NCBI GenBank assembly: GCA_028284125.1 | Contig: JANQSI010000016.1 | Span: forward strand, 1 to 64,000 | Direction of reading: 5' to 3' | Origin: Cyclobacteriaceae bacterium | Lineage (GTDB): Bacteria > Bacteroidota > Bacteroidia > Cytophagales > Cyclobacteriaceae | DNA length: 64,000 bases | Shown here: piece by piece, positions 1-10,143 of the stretch | How positions within the stretch are numbered: the first letter of the stretch is position 1 | Layout: each line of letters opens with the position of its first letter | Made by a program: the position numbers and the translations under genes | Notes under the pieces: generated by a model | Database searches by the model: none | What the model saw: the letters and a program-made list of their open reading frames with translations, nothing else | Told to the model about the DNA's origin: nothing

Positions 1-1
1 C

Positions 2-895
2 TACAGCGGAGGAAATGTCGGAATTGGTACGTCGAGCCCATTTTCGGAATTCCATGTTGCCACTAACGTGGACGCTCTAAGTTGGGCATTAACAGTAAAC
101 AATATTAGGAATAATCCTACTGTTTCGAATTACGGCATTGGATTAAAATTAAAACATTCCAGCAATTCGGAAACTCATAAGTGGGGTGGGATTGCCTCAA
201 TTCAAGAGGGAAGTTGGGCCAACAACTCAGGATTGGCATTGTATGCCAATGAGACAGAGTACATGAGAATTAAGCATAATGGATACGTGGGAATTGGAAC
301 CACTAATCCACAAGCAAAATTGGAAATCAGTACTGCCAACTGGATTAGTTCATTAATCACCTTAAGAGATACGCATTATTCTCCTGATCAGGTATATAAC
401 TTCCAAATTGAAAGTGATGGGCTCAAAATAAAGCAAGATGCAACTATTAACTATCAGTTCAAGTCTGGAGGTGACTTTGTGGTAAACAATGGCAAAGTTG
501 GGATTGGCATTTATTCACCTACAGAAAAACTGGAAGTAAATGGCACCATCCGAACCAAAGAAGTAAAAGTCGAGACTTCTGGATGGCCAGACTATGTGTT
601 TGCTGACAACTATCAACTGGCAACTTTGACAGAACTCGAAGCATTCATTCAATCCAACAAGCATCTTCCAGGGGTTCCTTCAGCGAATGAAGTAGAAGCC
701 AATGGCCTGAAGTTGGGCGAAATGAATGCGCTGCTGCTAAAAAAGATCGAGGAGTTGACGCTTTATGCGATTGAGCAAGACAAGAAGAATGAAGAATTAA
801 GAATTGAGAATGAAGTACAACAAAAGACGCTTAAAGCGAACTCCTTGAAGCTTGAAACTCTATTACAGCGTATTGAAAAACTTGAAAATAGATGA
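2..895 (+). CDS. Tail-fibre-like surface protein, 5' partial
   Basis: The reading frame is open to the left edge, so the real start lies outside the window and the GTG at 68 is not a credible start. Codons 2-67 already encode the family motif NVGIGTSSP. The visible part carries several [NY]VGIGTxxPxxKLE repeats, typical of phage tail-fibre and adhesin-like beta-structured proteins of Bacteroidota. It ends in a conserved module with WPDYVF, HLPGVPSA and LLKKIEELTLY, then a short coiled coil. The function is unknown; a trimeric, secreted fibre is an inference from the repeat type. Its stop overlaps the ATG of the next gene (ATGA), which suggests one operon. Four paralogues lie in this window. 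Confidence 0.85.
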   Translation, partial: YSGGNVGIGTSSPFSEFHVATNVDALSWALTVNNIRNNPTVSNYGIGLKLKHSSNSETHKWGGIASIQEGSWANNSGLALYANETEYMRIKHNGYVGIGTTNPQAKLEISTANWISSLITLRDTHYSPDQVYNFQIESDGLKIKQDATINYQFKSGGDFVVNNGKVGIGIYSPTEKLEVNGTIRTKEVKVETSGWPDYVFADNYQLATLTELEAFIQSNKHLPGVPSANEVEANGLKLGEMNALLLKKIEELTLYAIEQDKKNEELRIENEVQQKTLKANSLKLETLLQRIEKLENR

Positions 896-1929
896 TTATG
901 AAAAGATTAGTAATTGGGCTTAACATGTTTGTGTTTGTCATTACAATTCAGGCGCAAACCCCGTGGGATACAACCACAAGTGGGCAGATTACATATAGTA
1001 GTGGCCTTGTTGGGATTGGTACTACTTCTCCTGACTCTGAATTACATATTGAAGGAGGCCCATGGTCTGGCATAAAAATTAAGAATACCACAACTACCGG
1101 GGGTCGAGGGACTCAAAACTATTATCTGGATGGGAATAACGATGGATGGACCATGTTTTTTGGGGGTCATTATTCCGGACAACCGTTAAGGTTTGCGCCT
1201 GTAACAGGTGGAACTCAAGGGGCTGTCTCTCTCTCATTATTAGATAATGGCAATGTTGGGATTGGAACAACGGCTCCTTCGGAAAAATTTGAAGTGTACC
1301 AATCAGATAGACCAAGAATCAAATTAACCAATTCTGCGACTGGAACGGGAAGCAGTGATGGTGCTTTTTTGGGTCTAGTCAATAATTCACCTGATCTTAA
1401 CATCTGGAATCTTGAAGACGGTTTTATTCGGCTGGCCACAAATAATCTAGAAAGAGTGCGTGTAGACAACTCTGGCAATGTCGGCATTGGCACCCCGACA
1501 GTTCCATCTGGCTACAAACTTGCGGTCGACGGAAAAATCATTACCGAAGAGGTGAATGTCTCCATTTCATCAGCCTGGCCAGACTATGTCTTTTCTGAGA
1601 ACTACCAACTGACAACTTTGGAAGAACTCGAAGCATTCATCAAATCCAATAAGCATCTTCCCGAGGTTCCTTCTGCCAGTGAAGTGGAAGCCAATGGCGT
1701 GAAGCTCGGTGAGATGAATGCGCTGCTGCTAAAGAAGATTGAAGAGCTGACGCTTTACGTAATCGATCAGGATAAATCAATCAATACTTTTCGTGCGGAC
1801 AATGATCAATTACGAATTAAAAATGAGGAATTGAGAATTGAGAATAAAGCTCAGCAAAAGAGACTTGAAGCTAACTCCTTGATGCTTGAAACTCTATTAC
1901 AACGAATTGAAAAACTTGAAACTAATTGA
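892..1929 (+). CDS. Tail-fibre-like surface protein
   Basis: The N-terminus is a signal peptide (MKRLVIGLNMFVFV... ending QAQ). The start is either the ATG at 892, overlapping the previous stop, or the ATG at 898, which gives the cleaner signal peptide. Three VGIGTxxP repeats occur in the body. The last 130 residues repeat the C-terminal module of its neighbours (WPDYVF, HLPEVPSASEVEANG, LLKKIEELTLY) and finish in a coiled coil of polar heptads. I expect a secreted, probably trimeric fibre-like protein; the ligand is unknown. The central part differs from its paralogues while the 3' end is nearly the same, a mosaic pattern. Confidence 0.85.
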   Translation: MIMKRLVIGLNMFVFVITIQAQTPWDTTTSGQITYSSGLVGIGTTSPDSELHIEGGPWSGIKIKNTTTTGGRGTQNYYLDGNNDGWTMFFGGHYSGQPLRFAPVTGGTQGAVSLSLLDNGNVGIGTTAPSEKFEVYQSDRPRIKLTNSATGTGSSDGAFLGLVNNSPDLNIWNLEDGFIRLATNNLERVRVDNSGNVGIGTPTVPSGYKLAVDGKIITEEVNVSISSAWPDYVFSENYQLTTLEELEAFIKSNKHLPEVPSASEVEANGVKLGEMNALLLKKIEELTLYVIDQDKSINTFRADNDQLRIKNEELRIENKAQQKRLEANSLMLETLLQRIEKLETN

Positions 1930-1930
1930 T

Positions 1931-2899
1931 ATGAAACATTTAACTCTACTTATTCTGATTGCGGGAATGATTAATCCGGCATTATCACAAAATCCAGCAT
2001 TCTACGATGTTTCAGCCACTCACGGCAATGGCTATCGCTTTTGGAATGGAAACAATGATTACAAGATTCACATGGGAAACTATGCTGAAAATCATTATGG
2101 CCCTGTTCAGAGCTACAGCATCAAAATGAACATGAGTAATCACTCAGATAGAGGCTGGACATGGGGTGTTAACGGTCAAACACCGATTGCCGCACTTTCA
2201 ACAGGCGGGATCTTTCAATTAGATGGTGACTTTTATTCGCTAGGAAACGTCGGAATTGGAACAACGGCTCCTTCGGAAAAATTACATATTGAAGAAACGA
2301 CCAACGGGGAAAATATTTCCTTCCGTCTAAGAGCTCCTACAGCCTTAGGTGCCGGAAGAAGTTGGCATATGACTGGTGATCCTGATGCAAGAAAATTACA
2401 TATTGGTGAAGAGGAATTGTCTAGTGATTTGGTAATTGATCAAAATGGAAATGTCGGTATAAGCACCACTACCCCATCCGAAAAACTTGAAGTAAATGGC
2501 ACCATCCGAACCCAAGAAGTAAAAGTCGAGACTTCCGGATGGCCAGACTATGTATTTGCCGACAACTATCAACTGACAACTTTGGAAGAAATCGAAGCAT
2601 TCATCAAATCCAACAAGCATCTCCCGGAGGTTCCTTCCGCTAGCGAAGTAGAAGCGAATGGGTTGAAGTTGGGCGAGATGAATGCACTGTTGCTAAAGAA
2701 GATTGAGGAATTGACATTGTACGCGATTGGGCAGGAGAAGAAGAATGAAGAATTGAAAATTAAGAATGAATCGCAACAAAAGAGACTTGAGGCTACCGAC
2801 TTGAAGCTTGAAACTTATGACTTGCAACTGAAAACATATGACTCACAGCTTACAGCCCTACTACAACGAATTGAAAAACTTGAAACCAATAAAAAATGA
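1931..2899 (+). CDS. Tail-fibre-like surface protein
   Basis: The ATG at 1931 is chosen because it lies 1 bp after the previous stop and opens a good signal peptide (MKHLTLLILIAGMINPALSQ). A longer frame from 1886 would overlap the previous gene and add a polar stretch before the signal. Two VGIGTTAPSEKL-type repeats are seen, then the shared C-terminal module and a coiled coil with DLKLETYDLQLKTYD-like repeats. The module is nearly identical at DNA level to the one ending at 895. The stop overlaps the next ATG (ATGA at 2896), so the Rhs-type genes downstream are probably co-transcribed. Confidence 0.85.
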   Translation: MKHLTLLILIAGMINPALSQNPAFYDVSATHGNGYRFWNGNNDYKIHMGNYAENHYGPVQSYSIKMNMSNHSDRGWTWGVNGQTPIAALSTGGIFQLDGDFYSLGNVGIGTTAPSEKLHIEETTNGENISFRLRAPTALGAGRSWHMTGDPDARKLHIGEEELSSDLVIDQNGNVGISTTTPSEKLEVNGTIRTQEVKVETSGWPDYVFADNYQLTTLEEIEAFIKSNKHLPEVPSASEVEANGLKLGEMNALLLKKIEELTLYAIGQEKKNEELKIKNESQQKRLEATDLKLETYDLQLKTYDSQLTALLQRIEKLETNKK

Positions 2900-5748
2900 A
2901 AACGCATCACGAACTAGCAAAAATGAAACTGCCCACTATTTTGGGAGCCTTTCTCCTAATTTTCAACGGATTGGCGCAGGAAATACCATCACAGATTGAT
3001 GTTGTTCCTCCATCTCCGAATGCAGCGGCGATTAATAAGTACATCGATTTTCCGGTGAGTTATTATAACGGGACGGTGGATGTAAGCATCCCCATTTTTC
3101 AGATCAAGACAACCAATCTCAATTTACCGATCTCACTGTCTTATCACACCTCTGGACTTAAGGTGGAGGAAATTCCTTCCTTTGTTGGAGCCGGATGGAC
3201 ACTGAATGCCGGTGGAGTGATCAGCAGAACGGTTCGCGGCTTGAAAGACGAGGAAAATGCTAATGGTAAAAAAGGGCTTTTCCGGGTAGATCACTTGTAC
3301 AACACCAACGACTACCTGGACTTTTCCGAAATCAACAATTGCTCAGTTTCAAGGGACATGTATGATGGCAATCCGACCAATACCACCGACTCACTCGCAA
3401 TGGGGTTCCTGGATACGGAACCGGATATCTTTCACTATAGTGCTCCGGGTATTGCAGGCGGCAAGTTCACTTTCAATCACGATGTAGAACTTCATAAACT
3501 GACCGCAGATGACGTCAGCATTAGTGATCCAATAACATCGGCAGGAGATTTTCCTGCGACTGCCTCCTGGACCATTACCGGACCTGATGGAACGGTTTAC
3601 ACTTATGCCAAGATTGAAAAAACGGCTGTTACTTCTATCTGTAGTGGTGACGTGAGTCAATATCAAAGTGCCTGGTATTTGACCAAGATGGAAAATGATG
3701 GTGATTATATTGATTTTGAGTATGAGGCTGAAACATTAACGTATGATACCCGGCTCAGTGAAAGCAAACAATTCAAGATCAGTGGTATAGGAGCATCTGT
3801 TATTTCCAATGACTGTGAAATTGCAACAACCGTAAACGCAGTACGACTGTCAAAGATCACTTCTTCTAATGGGTATGAGATCACCTTCGAGGAATCTACT
3901 GTAGCAGATCGACATGATCTTGATGGATCTTATCAACTGGATAGGATCAAAGTAAAAAAAGGAACTGTCAATGTAAAAACGCTCAAGTTCAACTATGGCT
4001 ACTTTGGATCGAACCACAAACTAAAGCTTAATTCAATCATTCCGGAAAACCCATCCAATGCATCAGAAACATTAGAGGGTCATGAGTTTGAATATTTTTC
4101 TCCGACCTCTGTACCAGCAATGACTTCACTGAGTCAAGATTGGTGGGGGTATTACAACGGCAAAAGCAACAATTCCCTGATCCCTGAATATGACGATGGT
4201 ATTAACCATGTAAACATTGGTTCAACCGTGGACAGAGACCCGGTACTAAGCCACACAAAAAGAGGTGCACTCAAAAAAGTCACCTATCCCACGGGGGGCT
4301 ACACGGAATTCGAATTTGAACTGAATGAATACCGAGAAGACAACCAGGACAAGGATGGAGCTGGCCTTAGGATTAAGAATATGATTTCCTATGACCCGGC
4401 ATCAAGCAGATATACAGTCAAACGTTTTCAATATCACCTGGATCCCTCAGGTAATTCCAGCGGAAGGCTTTTCACACCACCAATTTTAGGTGGACACGTT
4501 ACCGAGGTGGTCGAGGGAAGCATGGGTGGAGGCTCTACCTGTGTGGAAGGAGACATAGCCGAATATGTCAATCTTAGTTCGGTCACCATGCTCCCATTGG
4601 CCGTCTATGGCGGAACCCACGTTGGATATTCTGAGGTTCGCGCTTTTGATATTAGTCATGCCAACAGAAACTCCACCATTACAACCTCAATGAAGGTAAA
4701 TGGTGAAACCGTATTCAAATATGTGAACGATGTTCCGACGATTAGTGGGTTTCCATACAGACCACAGACCGATTATTCCTATAAAAATGGAAAACTGGAA
4801 TGGGAGGAAACATACAAGCTGGATGGAAGCTCCTTGGTGCTACAACGAACGGTTGAAAACAGTTATACGGATATCATTGAAAATACAGGAACACCAGCTC
4901 TGGTACAGGGCATGATCTACAAATATGAACGAGAAGCTACTTGCTATTCTTGTACAGGAAATACCACTTCCGCCACCTATACGATGAACCGAAGGTGGTA
5001 CAGATTGGATTCTTCTGAAACCATCGACCATTTGGGTAACGATGATTTGGTTCAAACAACTAATTATACCTATGGAAGTTCCGCGCATCATTTTTTGACC
5101 AAAAAACAATGGACTGGTAGCCAGGGAGAAACCATTGAGGAATTGTATACAAGGGATGGTACGGATCCGGCGCTCATTACCGAAAGAGAGTTAAAGGTGG
5201 CATCCACCACCACAGAAAAACAAAAGTTCACCTATGATGGAAAATCACTAAAAAAGCTTGAATTATACGATGTAGATGCAAGCACCTATTTTACGAAGAA
5301 TGAATACACCTACAATTCAGACAATGCCATTACCGAAGCAAAAGAGTATACCGGTGCTTCCGATGAGCTAATAAATGCCTACATCTGGAGCTATGACAAC
5401 ACGTATCCGGTCGTTCATTGCCAGGACATTACGAATGCGACATTGGTCAGCAAGGTCGCTGCAGCAATTAATGCCATCTCAGCCTATTCCGGAGGAATCA
5501 ATGATCTTGATAATGTACTTGCCAATACAAGTCATTGGAATGAGTTCAATACCAATTTACGAACGCAGTTATCGAACAAAATTTTTACAACCTATCGATT
5601 TAAAGACGGTGTGGGTATGATCTCTAGCACGGATGCCAATGGCATTAGCCAATATTATGAATATGATGACTTTAACCGACTGATACGGTTAAAGGATACC
5701 AACAGTAAGATCCTTCAGGAAATGGAATACAACTACAGCAACAACTAA
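2896..5748 (+). CDS. Secreted YD/Rhs-family protein, first half of a split pair
   Basis: About 950 residues with an N-terminal signal peptide; translation may start at 2896 (overlapping the preceding stop) or at the ATG at 2923, giving MKLPTILGAFLLIFNGLAQ. The first 150 residues hold the hallmarks of Bacteroidota Rhs N-termini: PNAAAINKYIDFPVSYYNG, then ISLSYHTSGLKVEEIPSFVG and GWTLNAGGVISRTVRG. YD-type repeats follow, the last near residue 925 (YEYDDFNRLIRL). It has no Rhs core and no toxin tip; those are in the next gene, 13 bp downstream. I infer that the two proteins form one shell. No T9SS C-terminal sorting domain is evident. Confidence 0.85.
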   Translation: MKTHHELAKMKLPTILGAFLLIFNGLAQEIPSQIDVVPPSPNAAAINKYIDFPVSYYNGTVDVSIPIFQIKTTNLNLPISLSYHTSGLKVEEIPSFVGAGWTLNAGGVISRTVRGLKDEENANGKKGLFRVDHLYNTNDYLDFSEINNCSVSRDMYDGNPTNTTDSLAMGFLDTEPDIFHYSAPGIAGGKFTFNHDVELHKLTADDVSISDPITSAGDFPATASWTITGPDGTVYTYAKIEKTAVTSICSGDVSQYQSAWYLTKMENDGDYIDFEYEAETLTYDTRLSESKQFKISGIGASVISNDCEIATTVNAVRLSKITSSNGYEITFEESTVADRHDLDGSYQLDRIKVKKGTVNVKTLKFNYGYFGSNHKLKLNSIIPENPSNASETLEGHEFEYFSPTSVPAMTSLSQDWWGYYNGKSNNSLIPEYDDGINHVNIGSTVDRDPVLSHTKRGALKKVTYPTGGYTEFEFELNEYREDNQDKDGAGLRIKNMISYDPASSRYTVKRFQYHLDPSGNSSGRLFTPPILGGHVTEVVEGSMGGGSTCVEGDIAEYVNLSSVTMLPLAVYGGTHVGYSEVRAFDISHANRNSTITTSMKVNGETVFKYVNDVPTISGFPYRPQTDYSYKNGKLEWEETYKLDGSSLVLQRTVENSYTDIIENTGTPALVQGMIYKYEREATCYSCTGNTTSATYTMNRRWYRLDSSETIDHLGNDDLVQTTNYTYGSSAHHFLTKKQWTGSQGETIEELYTRDGTDPALITERELKVASTTTEKQKFTYDGKSLKKLELYDVDASTYFTKNEYTYNSDNAITEAKEYTGASDELINAYIWSYDNTYPVVHCQDITNATLVSKVAAAINAISAYSGGINDLDNVLANTSHWNEFNTNLRTQLSNKIFTTYRFKDGVGMISSTDANGISQYYEYDDFNRLIRLKDTNSKILQEMEYNYSNN

Positions 5749-5761
5749 AAAGATGAACACG

Positions 5762-8700
5762 ATGAAAAAATATTTATACCTCCTTCTGATTAGTTGTGCT
5801 ACTACGGCACTTGGACAGAGTGCTGCCAACAACTACATAAAAACAATCACGCCAACGATTGAAGTAAGTACCATCGGTACAGAAAATAAAGACAACATGC
5901 GTATTGGGGTGGAGTACTTTGATGGCTTGGGCCGCCCACTACAGATGTTGGAATGGTCTTCCACACCCGACGGGCATAGTATGTTCACGCCGTTTGAATA
6001 CGATGCTTATGGCAGGGAAATTAAAAAATACCTGCCCTATGATAACAACAATACCACGCAAAACTATGACGGTAGCTGGTCTACCAATGTGGACAGTTTT
6101 TATGATGCCGCTGGTGACGATATTGCCAATACCAACACGTTCTTTTCGGAGACGAAGTATGAGACTTCTCCGTTGGGTCGTGTGCTTGAAGAAGCTGCTG
6201 TTGGCGATGAATGGAAGATGAGTACTGGAAAGACGGTCAAATACGAATATGGATTCAACGATGCAAGCACCGAGAACATAAAAGTCTGGGAGTGGGACGA
6301 TTTGCTTGTTAGTGCCCGTAGTTTGTATACTTCCAATAAACTGTACAAAACGACCATTACCAATGAGAATGGTCACAAGACCATTGAGTTTGTGGATAAA
6401 AAAGGACGAACCATCCTAAAGAAGTCAGAGATTGGGAGTGACTGGGCAGAGACTTATTACATCTATGACGATCGCGATCAGTTACTCATCGTGATACCAC
6501 CTGAAGCCAACGAACGTATCACTGATTTTTACACAGAAATTAATGGATACACCCTTGTGGAAAGTAATCTCAATATTAATTCAAATGATTCGGGTAAGCG
6601 CGCATACGACTTTGATGTGACCATTACAATTGGACCTGGAAGTGGTACTACGACCCTGTCTGATGGATTTCATGCCCGGCCGATGGAAGTGCTCACCCCG
6701 GAATTTTTGGCACAGTGGTGTTTCCAATACGAGTATGACGGAAGAGGCCGCATGATTTCCAAGCAAGTACCGGGAGGTGGAAAAATATTGATGGTCTATG
6801 ACGACTGGGACCGGTTGGTGCTCACCCAGGATGCAATTCAGCGTGCCGCTGCAACTCCGGAATGGCTCTTTACCAAATACGACGAGTTGAACCGCCCAAT
6901 CATGACGGGTATTATGTCAAGTGCCTCCTCTGAGGCTACTATTAGAAGTAATGTTGCGGCAGAAACGAATCGGGGAGAATCCTTTATTACAGGAGGCACC
7001 AACCAATATACCAATGCAACCTACCCAAACGACAATATAGTTAGCAAATACCTTACGGTTACCTACTACGATGATTATGATTATCAGGTACATGCGGATT
7101 GGAGCTCACTGGATATGGACTTTGATGATCCGGAAAATCCCGATGAACTGACAAAACAATTACTCGTGAAAGGCCAGGTTACTGGTACAATGACGGAAGA
7201 TGGAAATGGTGGCTGGATCCATAGTGCCACCTACTATGACGATAAGTACCGACCGATCCAGATTCGTACGACCAATCATTTGCATGCCAATGGATTGGAT
7301 GCTGTATCCAACTACTATGATTTTGTTGGTCAGGTAGAAAAAACCATCACAGAACATTACGATGGCGTAACCAACACCAAGATTACGCGAACGTTTACCT
7401 ATGATCACATGGGCCGGTTGGAACAGACGAATCACAAGATAAATGATGGGGGGACGTCTGAGGTGATCAACCGGAACACATATAATGAGATCGGAGAGCT
7501 GACAGAAAAAGACCTGCACGACACGGAGCAGACGCTGAATTATGCGTACAATATTCGCGGCTGGCTTACAGCAATGAACAACTTCAGTCTCACAGGTGGT
7601 GATCTGTTTGGAATGAACCTATATTACGATACTAATCCGTTTGGTGGCGCTACCTATCACAACGGTAATATTTCAGCGGTTCGGTGGAGCGATCAGAATG
7701 TGACAGCTTCGGTGGTTACAAATCGAGGCTATTCGTACACCTACGATAAACTGAGTCGACTGACTGCTGCCAGCCATTATGAAAATGGAACCAGTAGCAA
7801 TAATTTCAGTGTATCAAATTTAGGCTATGATCTCAATGGTAATATCGAAACGCTTGATCGTAATAATGAGAGTGGAACTAAAATTGATGACCTGGCATAC
7901 TCTTATACTGGGAATCAATTGACCCAGGTGGATGATACCGGGGTTGATACCGAAGGATTCACGGAATCTGGTACCGGAACGGATTACACCTATGATGCAA
8001 ATGGCAACATGATTTCTGACGCCAACAAGGGAATCACTGCAATTGAATACAATCATTTAAATCTACCAACCAAAGTCACTTTTGATGCCACGAATTTCAT
8101 CGAATACCAGTATGATGCGGCCGGCATCAAGCTACAAATGGAAGTGACGAAGGATGATACGGTACGTAAGACGATTGATTATGTTGGAGAATTCCTATAC
8201 GAAAAACCTGAAGGAGGTACTCGTGCCTTACAGTTGATCCAGCACGAAGAAGGACGGGTTGTTCCGAAAGGTTCGGCTTGGGATTATCAATACCATATCA
8301 AAGATCATCTCGGTAATGTGCGATTGACGTTTGCGACTACACCAGAGTATTATGATCCTGAGGCAACGATGGAAAATAGTTCAGAAGCTGAATACTTCAA
8401 CGGGTACGTGGCTACTTCAGCTGCTACAGAAGCAAATAGTGGTACACATGTCTATAGAAACTTCAATAACTCAGGTAGTGGGCTTGGTATGAGTATGTTT
8501 CTAGGTGTAAACAAAGGTGACACGATTAAAGCAAGTGCCTATGCTTATTATGATGACCCTGGAAGTTCATACAATCTTGCAACCGGTCTGATTGAAGGAG
8601 CTCTTTTTGGAATCTTTAATCCAGCTAATGTTGCAGAAGGTGTTACTGCTGCCCAAAGTGACTTTGATGATGCTTTTGCTGGTAGTACCGCGTTGGGAGG

Positions 8701-9793
8701 AAGATCAAGCAGTGCTACTGTGCCACATGCCTTTGTGAACTACATCTTTTTCGATCGCGATATGAATTTTGAAACCGCTGGATTCAAGCAGGTTACAAGC
8801 GCTTCAAATGGTTCATCAGTTAAAGTAACGGCTGCTGATTTCATTGCCGATCGAGATGGATATATTTTGGTCTATCTCTCTAATGAGACGACCGGAGCAG
8901 CGTTACCTGTAAGCTGGGATGATTTCAAAGTCTATCATGGTAAGACCAACATCGTTCAAATAGACGATTATTATCCGTTTGGACTGACGTTTAACTCTTC
9001 GACACGGACGGCTTCTGTGCCTCAGAATTTTAAGTATAATGGCTTTGAGAAGATGTCTGATCTGGGATTGAATCTATTGGATTATCAAGCCAGGTACATG
9101 GATCCTGCAATTGGAAGGTTCATTCAGGTGGATCCAGCTGCTGATTTGATGAGAAGAGTTTCTACGTATGCTTATGCCTTTAATAACCCTGTTAGATTTA
9201 TTGATCCTGATGGGATGGTGCCTCAACTGGGAGGTCAAGAACCGATCGAGGATAATACAATTGTAAACACTTTTGAATTCGATGATGATAGTAAAACATT
9301 AGGTACTGATCTTGTTAGACAAATAAATACTGTTCAAACTATAAATACAGATAATAATGGGAAGGTAACAGGAACTGTAACTACATCGGTTATTACAACA
9401 GCTGAAGTTGACGCGAAAGGCAATATATCTAGTGCCACTGTTAGTGCCATAACAGTATCTACTACTGCTGACGGTACACAAACAGCAACGAGTCCAGCAC
9501 AACAAGTAGATTTTTCCGAAACAAGCGAAGATTTCCAAAATGCCACTAACTCAGTGGCTGAATTCAAGCAAAACAATGATGGAAAAAGCCCTGTACAACT
9601 GCTAGCTGAGAATAATCAGAAGAAAGCAGATGGTGTAAGTTTGGGAACATCCTTCGTTGGTGGAGGTTTGGCAGCATTTGGGCCTATTGGGAAGGGAGCA
9701 GGAAAGATTTTGGCAGGAACAGGTGCAGTTGTTGCTACCGCTGTATCTGAAAATTTAACCGATCCGACCAAATTGAGACGTAAAATCAAATAG
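5762..9793 (+). CDS. Rhs repeat-associated core protein with variable C-terminal tip
   Basis: A 1343-residue secreted protein. The ATG at 5762 starts the signal peptide MKKYLYLLLISCATTALGQ; an ATG at 5753 is an alternative. It has a DUF6443-like N-terminus (RIGVEYFDGLGRPLQ) and YD repeats near residues 320, 658, 741 and 782. YHIKDHLGNVRLTF lies near 843, and the Rhs core runs from YYPFGLTF (about 1068) through YQARYMDPAIGRF (about 1110) to DPDGM (1148-1152). In polymorphic Rhs toxins the residues after this point form the effector. Here that tip is 191 residues, rich in Thr/Ser, then a Gly-rich hydrophobic segment near its end (GGGLAAFGPIGKGAGK). I recognise no enzyme in it. The next gene starts 2 bp later and is a likely immunity gene. 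Confidence 0.9.
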   Translation: MKKYLYLLLISCATTALGQSAANNYIKTITPTIEVSTIGTENKDNMRIGVEYFDGLGRPLQMLEWSSTPDGHSMFTPFEYDAYGREIKKYLPYDNNNTTQNYDGSWSTNVDSFYDAAGDDIANTNTFFSETKYETSPLGRVLEEAAVGDEWKMSTGKTVKYEYGFNDASTENIKVWEWDDLLVSARSLYTSNKLYKTTITNENGHKTIEFVDKKGRTILKKSEIGSDWAETYYIYDDRDQLLIVIPPEANERITDFYTEINGYTLVESNLNINSNDSGKRAYDFDVTITIGPGSGTTTLSDGFHARPMEVLTPEFLAQWCFQYEYDGRGRMISKQVPGGGKILMVYDDWDRLVLTQDAIQRAAATPEWLFTKYDELNRPIMTGIMSSASSEATIRSNVAAETNRGESFITGGTNQYTNATYPNDNIVSKYLTVTYYDDYDYQVHADWSSLDMDFDDPENPDELTKQLLVKGQVTGTMTEDGNGGWIHSATYYDDKYRPIQIRTTNHLHANGLDAVSNYYDFVGQVEKTITEHYDGVTNTKITRTFTYDHMGRLEQTNHKINDGGTSEVINRNTYNEIGELTEKDLHDTEQTLNYAYNIRGWLTAMNNFSLTGGDLFGMNLYYDTNPFGGATYHNGNISAVRWSDQNVTASVVTNRGYSYTYDKLSRLTAASHYENGTSSNNFSVSNLGYDLNGNIETLDRNNESGTKIDDLAYSYTGNQLTQVDDTGVDTEGFTESGTGTDYTYDANGNMISDANKGITAIEYNHLNLPTKVTFDATNFIEYQYDAAGIKLQMEVTKDDTVRKTIDYVGEFLYEKPEGGTRALQLIQHEEGRVVPKGSAWDYQYHIKDHLGNVRLTFATTPEYYDPEATMENSSEAEYFNGYVATSAATEANSGTHVYRNFNNSGSGLGMSMFLGVNKGDTIKASAYAYYDDPGSSYNLATGLIEGALFGIFNPANVAEGVTAAQSDFDDAFAGSTALGGRSSSATVPHAFVNYIFFDRDMNFETAGFKQVTSASNGSSVKVTAADFIADRDGYILVYLSNETTGAALPVSWDDFKVYHGKTNIVQIDDYYPFGLTFNSSTRTASVPQNFKYNGFEKMSDLGLNLLDYQARYMDPAIGRFIQVDPAADLMRRVSTYAYAFNNPVRFIDPDGMVPQLGGQEPIEDNTIVNTFEFDDDSKTLGTDLVRQINTVQTINTDNNGKVTGTVTTSVITTAEVDAKGNISSATVSAITVSTTADGTQTATSPAQQVDFSETSEDFQNATNSVAEFKQNNDGKSPVQLLAENNQKKADGVSLGTSFVGGGLAAFGPIGKGAGKILAGTGAVVATAVSENLTDPTKLRRKIK

Positions 9794-9795
9794 AA

Positions 9796-10143
9796 ATGAA
9801 AAAGTTAACTCCATTTATGTGGATCAATATTGCAACGGCAATCCTTTTCTTACCCTTGCTCTATTTCTATATCTACGAAGATTTTTTACAGTTTGAGAAA
9901 GAATCAACTTTTGTAATTGTTATTCTTGCAATGCTCCAAATCATTTACATATTGTTTGCAGCTAAGAAAAATGGAGGCTTGAAGTTTAGAAATCCCAGTG
10001 TCTATTTTTTGATAGTGAGAATAGCATTTGTTTACTATGCTGTCAAAGTACTGATGGTGGAATTTAACCTTGTATATATCACATCAATGGTGTTGTTTTT
10101 GGTTACATTTTTGCTGACAGAATTTGTAAATATTGATGAGTAG
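9796..10143 (+). CDS. Small four-helix membrane protein, candidate immunity protein
   Basis: 115 residues with four predicted membrane helices (about 7-27, 38-55, 65-85, 92-112) and little else. It starts 2 bp after the Rhs stop, so the two are very likely translated together, the position expected of an immunity gene for an Rhs tip. A membrane immunity protein would suit a membrane-acting toxin, which fits the Gly-rich hydrophobic end of the tip. This is inference: no family is recognised. Its stop directly abuts that of the convergent gene at 10144. Confidence 0.6.
   Translation: MKKLTPFMWINIATAILFLPLLYFYIYEDFLQFEKESTFVIVILAMLQIIYILFAAKKNGGLKFRNPSVYFLIVRIAFVYYAVKVLMVEFNLVYITSMVLFLVTFLLTEFVNIDE

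Noticed and set aside
68-895. GTG at 68 as start of the first gene
   Set aside because: The same frame is open to the left edge and already encodes a family motif, so the gene is cut by the window.
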